This document shows, piece after piece, positions 62,980 through 64,000 of a DNA stretch of 64,000 nucleotides. This stretch comes from Arion vulgaris (lineage: Eukaryota; Mollusca; Gastropoda; Stylommatophora; Arionidae): positions 53,555,240 to 53,619,239 of the forward strand of contig CM036762.1 of assembly GCA_020796225.1 (NCBI GenBank), given 5' to 3'. Made by a program: the position numbers and the translations under genes. Below the pieces are notes generated by a model. The model did not search any database and was not told where the DNA came from. It worked only from the letters and a program-made list of their open reading frames with translations. Within the stretch, counting starts at the first letter, position 1, and every line of letters starts with the position of its first letter.

Positions 62980-63880
62980 TTCTTCTTCTGCGATCAACTT
63001 TTGCTATGCGACTACTCCGGTATGTGTCATAAACAGGGCGGTGCGTTTGAGGTCTTCACCGGTTCCCCATAGTTTGTCTTGTGTTGTTTCTGTTGGCCAG
63101 ATCTCCATTCTCTCACTACTCAGACTAGGGCAGTCTTGCAGGATGTGCTCTGGGGACTGCTTTGGTGCTCCACAGGTGCAGGCTGCCGAGTACTTGAGAC
63201 CCATTCTGTGGAGGTGTGCTCTGAGACTGCAGTGTCCCGTTCTAAGTCTGAAGACTGTGCTTTTCTGTTTAGTGTATTTATACTTTCGTGCTCTGGTTGT
63301 ATCCTCCATTTGTTTTTCTCCAGATCATTTTCCTGGATTGTTTCAGGAGAGTCTATTCTTCTGTAAAACTTTGTGTTGGGTGGTGTTGTGTTAGGCTCCC
63401 CCCACTGTCAGACTTTTCGTTTCCTGGTATGCCACAGTGAGCTGGTATCCACTGTAAGACCAGTTCGGATTTTTTTTACAAGCTGATATTTTGCCGTATG
63501 TCCTGAATGAGCTTGTCTTGTCTGGGACATGAGATAGCCTGGAGAACGGATCTTGAATCACTAAAGATTGCAATATTTTTGCTGACACTTGCTGGTCGTT
63601 GAGAATCTGTATGGCTGCAAGAAAGGCTGTTGCCTCTGCTCTAAAGTTGGTGCATGTTTCTCCTGCTGCCAGAGAGTGTGTTTCTGTGTTTCCTTGAGGG
63701 TGAGTGATGTAGATTCCGCTGCCTCCCTTTCTGGTAGCATCTGTAGCTGAGCCATCTGTGAACACATGTGTCCATGTGCTGGTGGGGGGATACTGTGCTG
63801 GTGGGACACCATCGCTCAGTTTTGATAACACTGGTTCAAATTCCAGTTTGGTCGAGGATTATTTCTATTTCTGAGGTAAA
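62980..63880 (-). mobile_element. LINE, RNase H domain and C-terminal tail
   Basis: The RNase H part (63831-63391) reads TWTHVFTDGSATDATRKGGS (the FTDGS catalytic Asp), GETCTNFRAEATAFLAAIQI (the catalytic Glu) and then VIQDPFSRLSHV. After a frame change the tail (63309-63004) reads STVFRLRTGHCSLRAHLHRM and CTCGAPKQSPEHILQDCPSL. The last RNase H block is lost or frameshifted. The element ends gatcgcagaagaagaata, a (GAA) tail. The reverse transcriptase would lie right of the window or be truncated. Confidence 0.88.
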
Positions 63881-64000
63881 ATTTAAAAAATATTACCTGC
63901 ACCCAGTGTGATTGGTCAGTTCTGATGGCTGCCCCTTTTACCTAATTTACATGACTCCTTAGGTGCCCTGTTGATGCATACCCTTCTATGTCTGTTGAGG

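Noticed and set aside
55330..64000. A last exon of gene 2 (BH2 remainder and membrane anchor)
   Set aside because: I looked for a phase-0 acceptor followed by a short hydrophobic C-terminus. AG sites near 58495, 58640 and 60640 lead into stops or repeats. None was good enough to report.

Overview
This window is animal nuclear DNA. It is AT-rich, its genes are split into small GT-AG exons, and most of the rest is truncated non-LTR retrotransposons (LINEs), SINEs, small TTAA-flanked transposons and minisatellites. A SASH/SLY-family adaptor, a probable Bcl-2-family gene and a Penelope-like element with a GIY-YIG domain all point to a metazoan. The repeat style and gene set suggest an invertebrate, perhaps a mollusc, but the species cannot be fixed from the sequence. 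Nothing bacterial was seen: no operons, Shine-Dalgarno sites or CRISPR.

Gene 1 (about 1004-24815, + strand) is the 3' part of a SAM and SH3 domain-containing protein (SASH1/SLY family). Twelve phase-compatible exons encode about 1,060 residues: a Ser-rich SLY-like region with a His run, an SH3 domain split over two exons, a first SAM domain split over two exons, a long Tyr/Gly/Gln- and Cys-rich linker in one 1.5-kb exon, and a C-terminal second SAM domain. The 5' end lies upstream of the window. The large exon carries one apparent frameshift near 19567. Its introns hold many SINEs, LINE pieces and a 1.65-kb satellite.

From 24.8 to 43 kb no host gene was found. The stretch holds LINE tails, SINEs, minisatellites and unassigned AT-rich DNA.

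Gene 2 (42975-beyond 55328, + strand) has five phase-compatible exons encoding about 206 residues. It shows a BH3-like motif, a BH1-like helix pair and a BH2-like ending cut by an intron at the position typical of Bcl-2-family genes. I call it a divergent, 3'-incomplete Bcl-2-family (Bax/Bak-like) gene. Its first intron holds a transposase-like ORF and a 1.8-kb GA-rich satellite.

The remainder (55.3-64 kb) contains further SINEs, LINE fragments, the Penelope-like element and, at the right edge, the RNase H and C-terminal part of a LINE.

The most striking non-genic result is a set of interspersed elements (called here SINE-A, B, C and D; the names are mine) that share a 5' head but have different 3' bodies. 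Many copies have target-site duplications that can be read directly. They are inserted into one another, and one SINE-B appears to contain a satellite that grew out of its own sequence.
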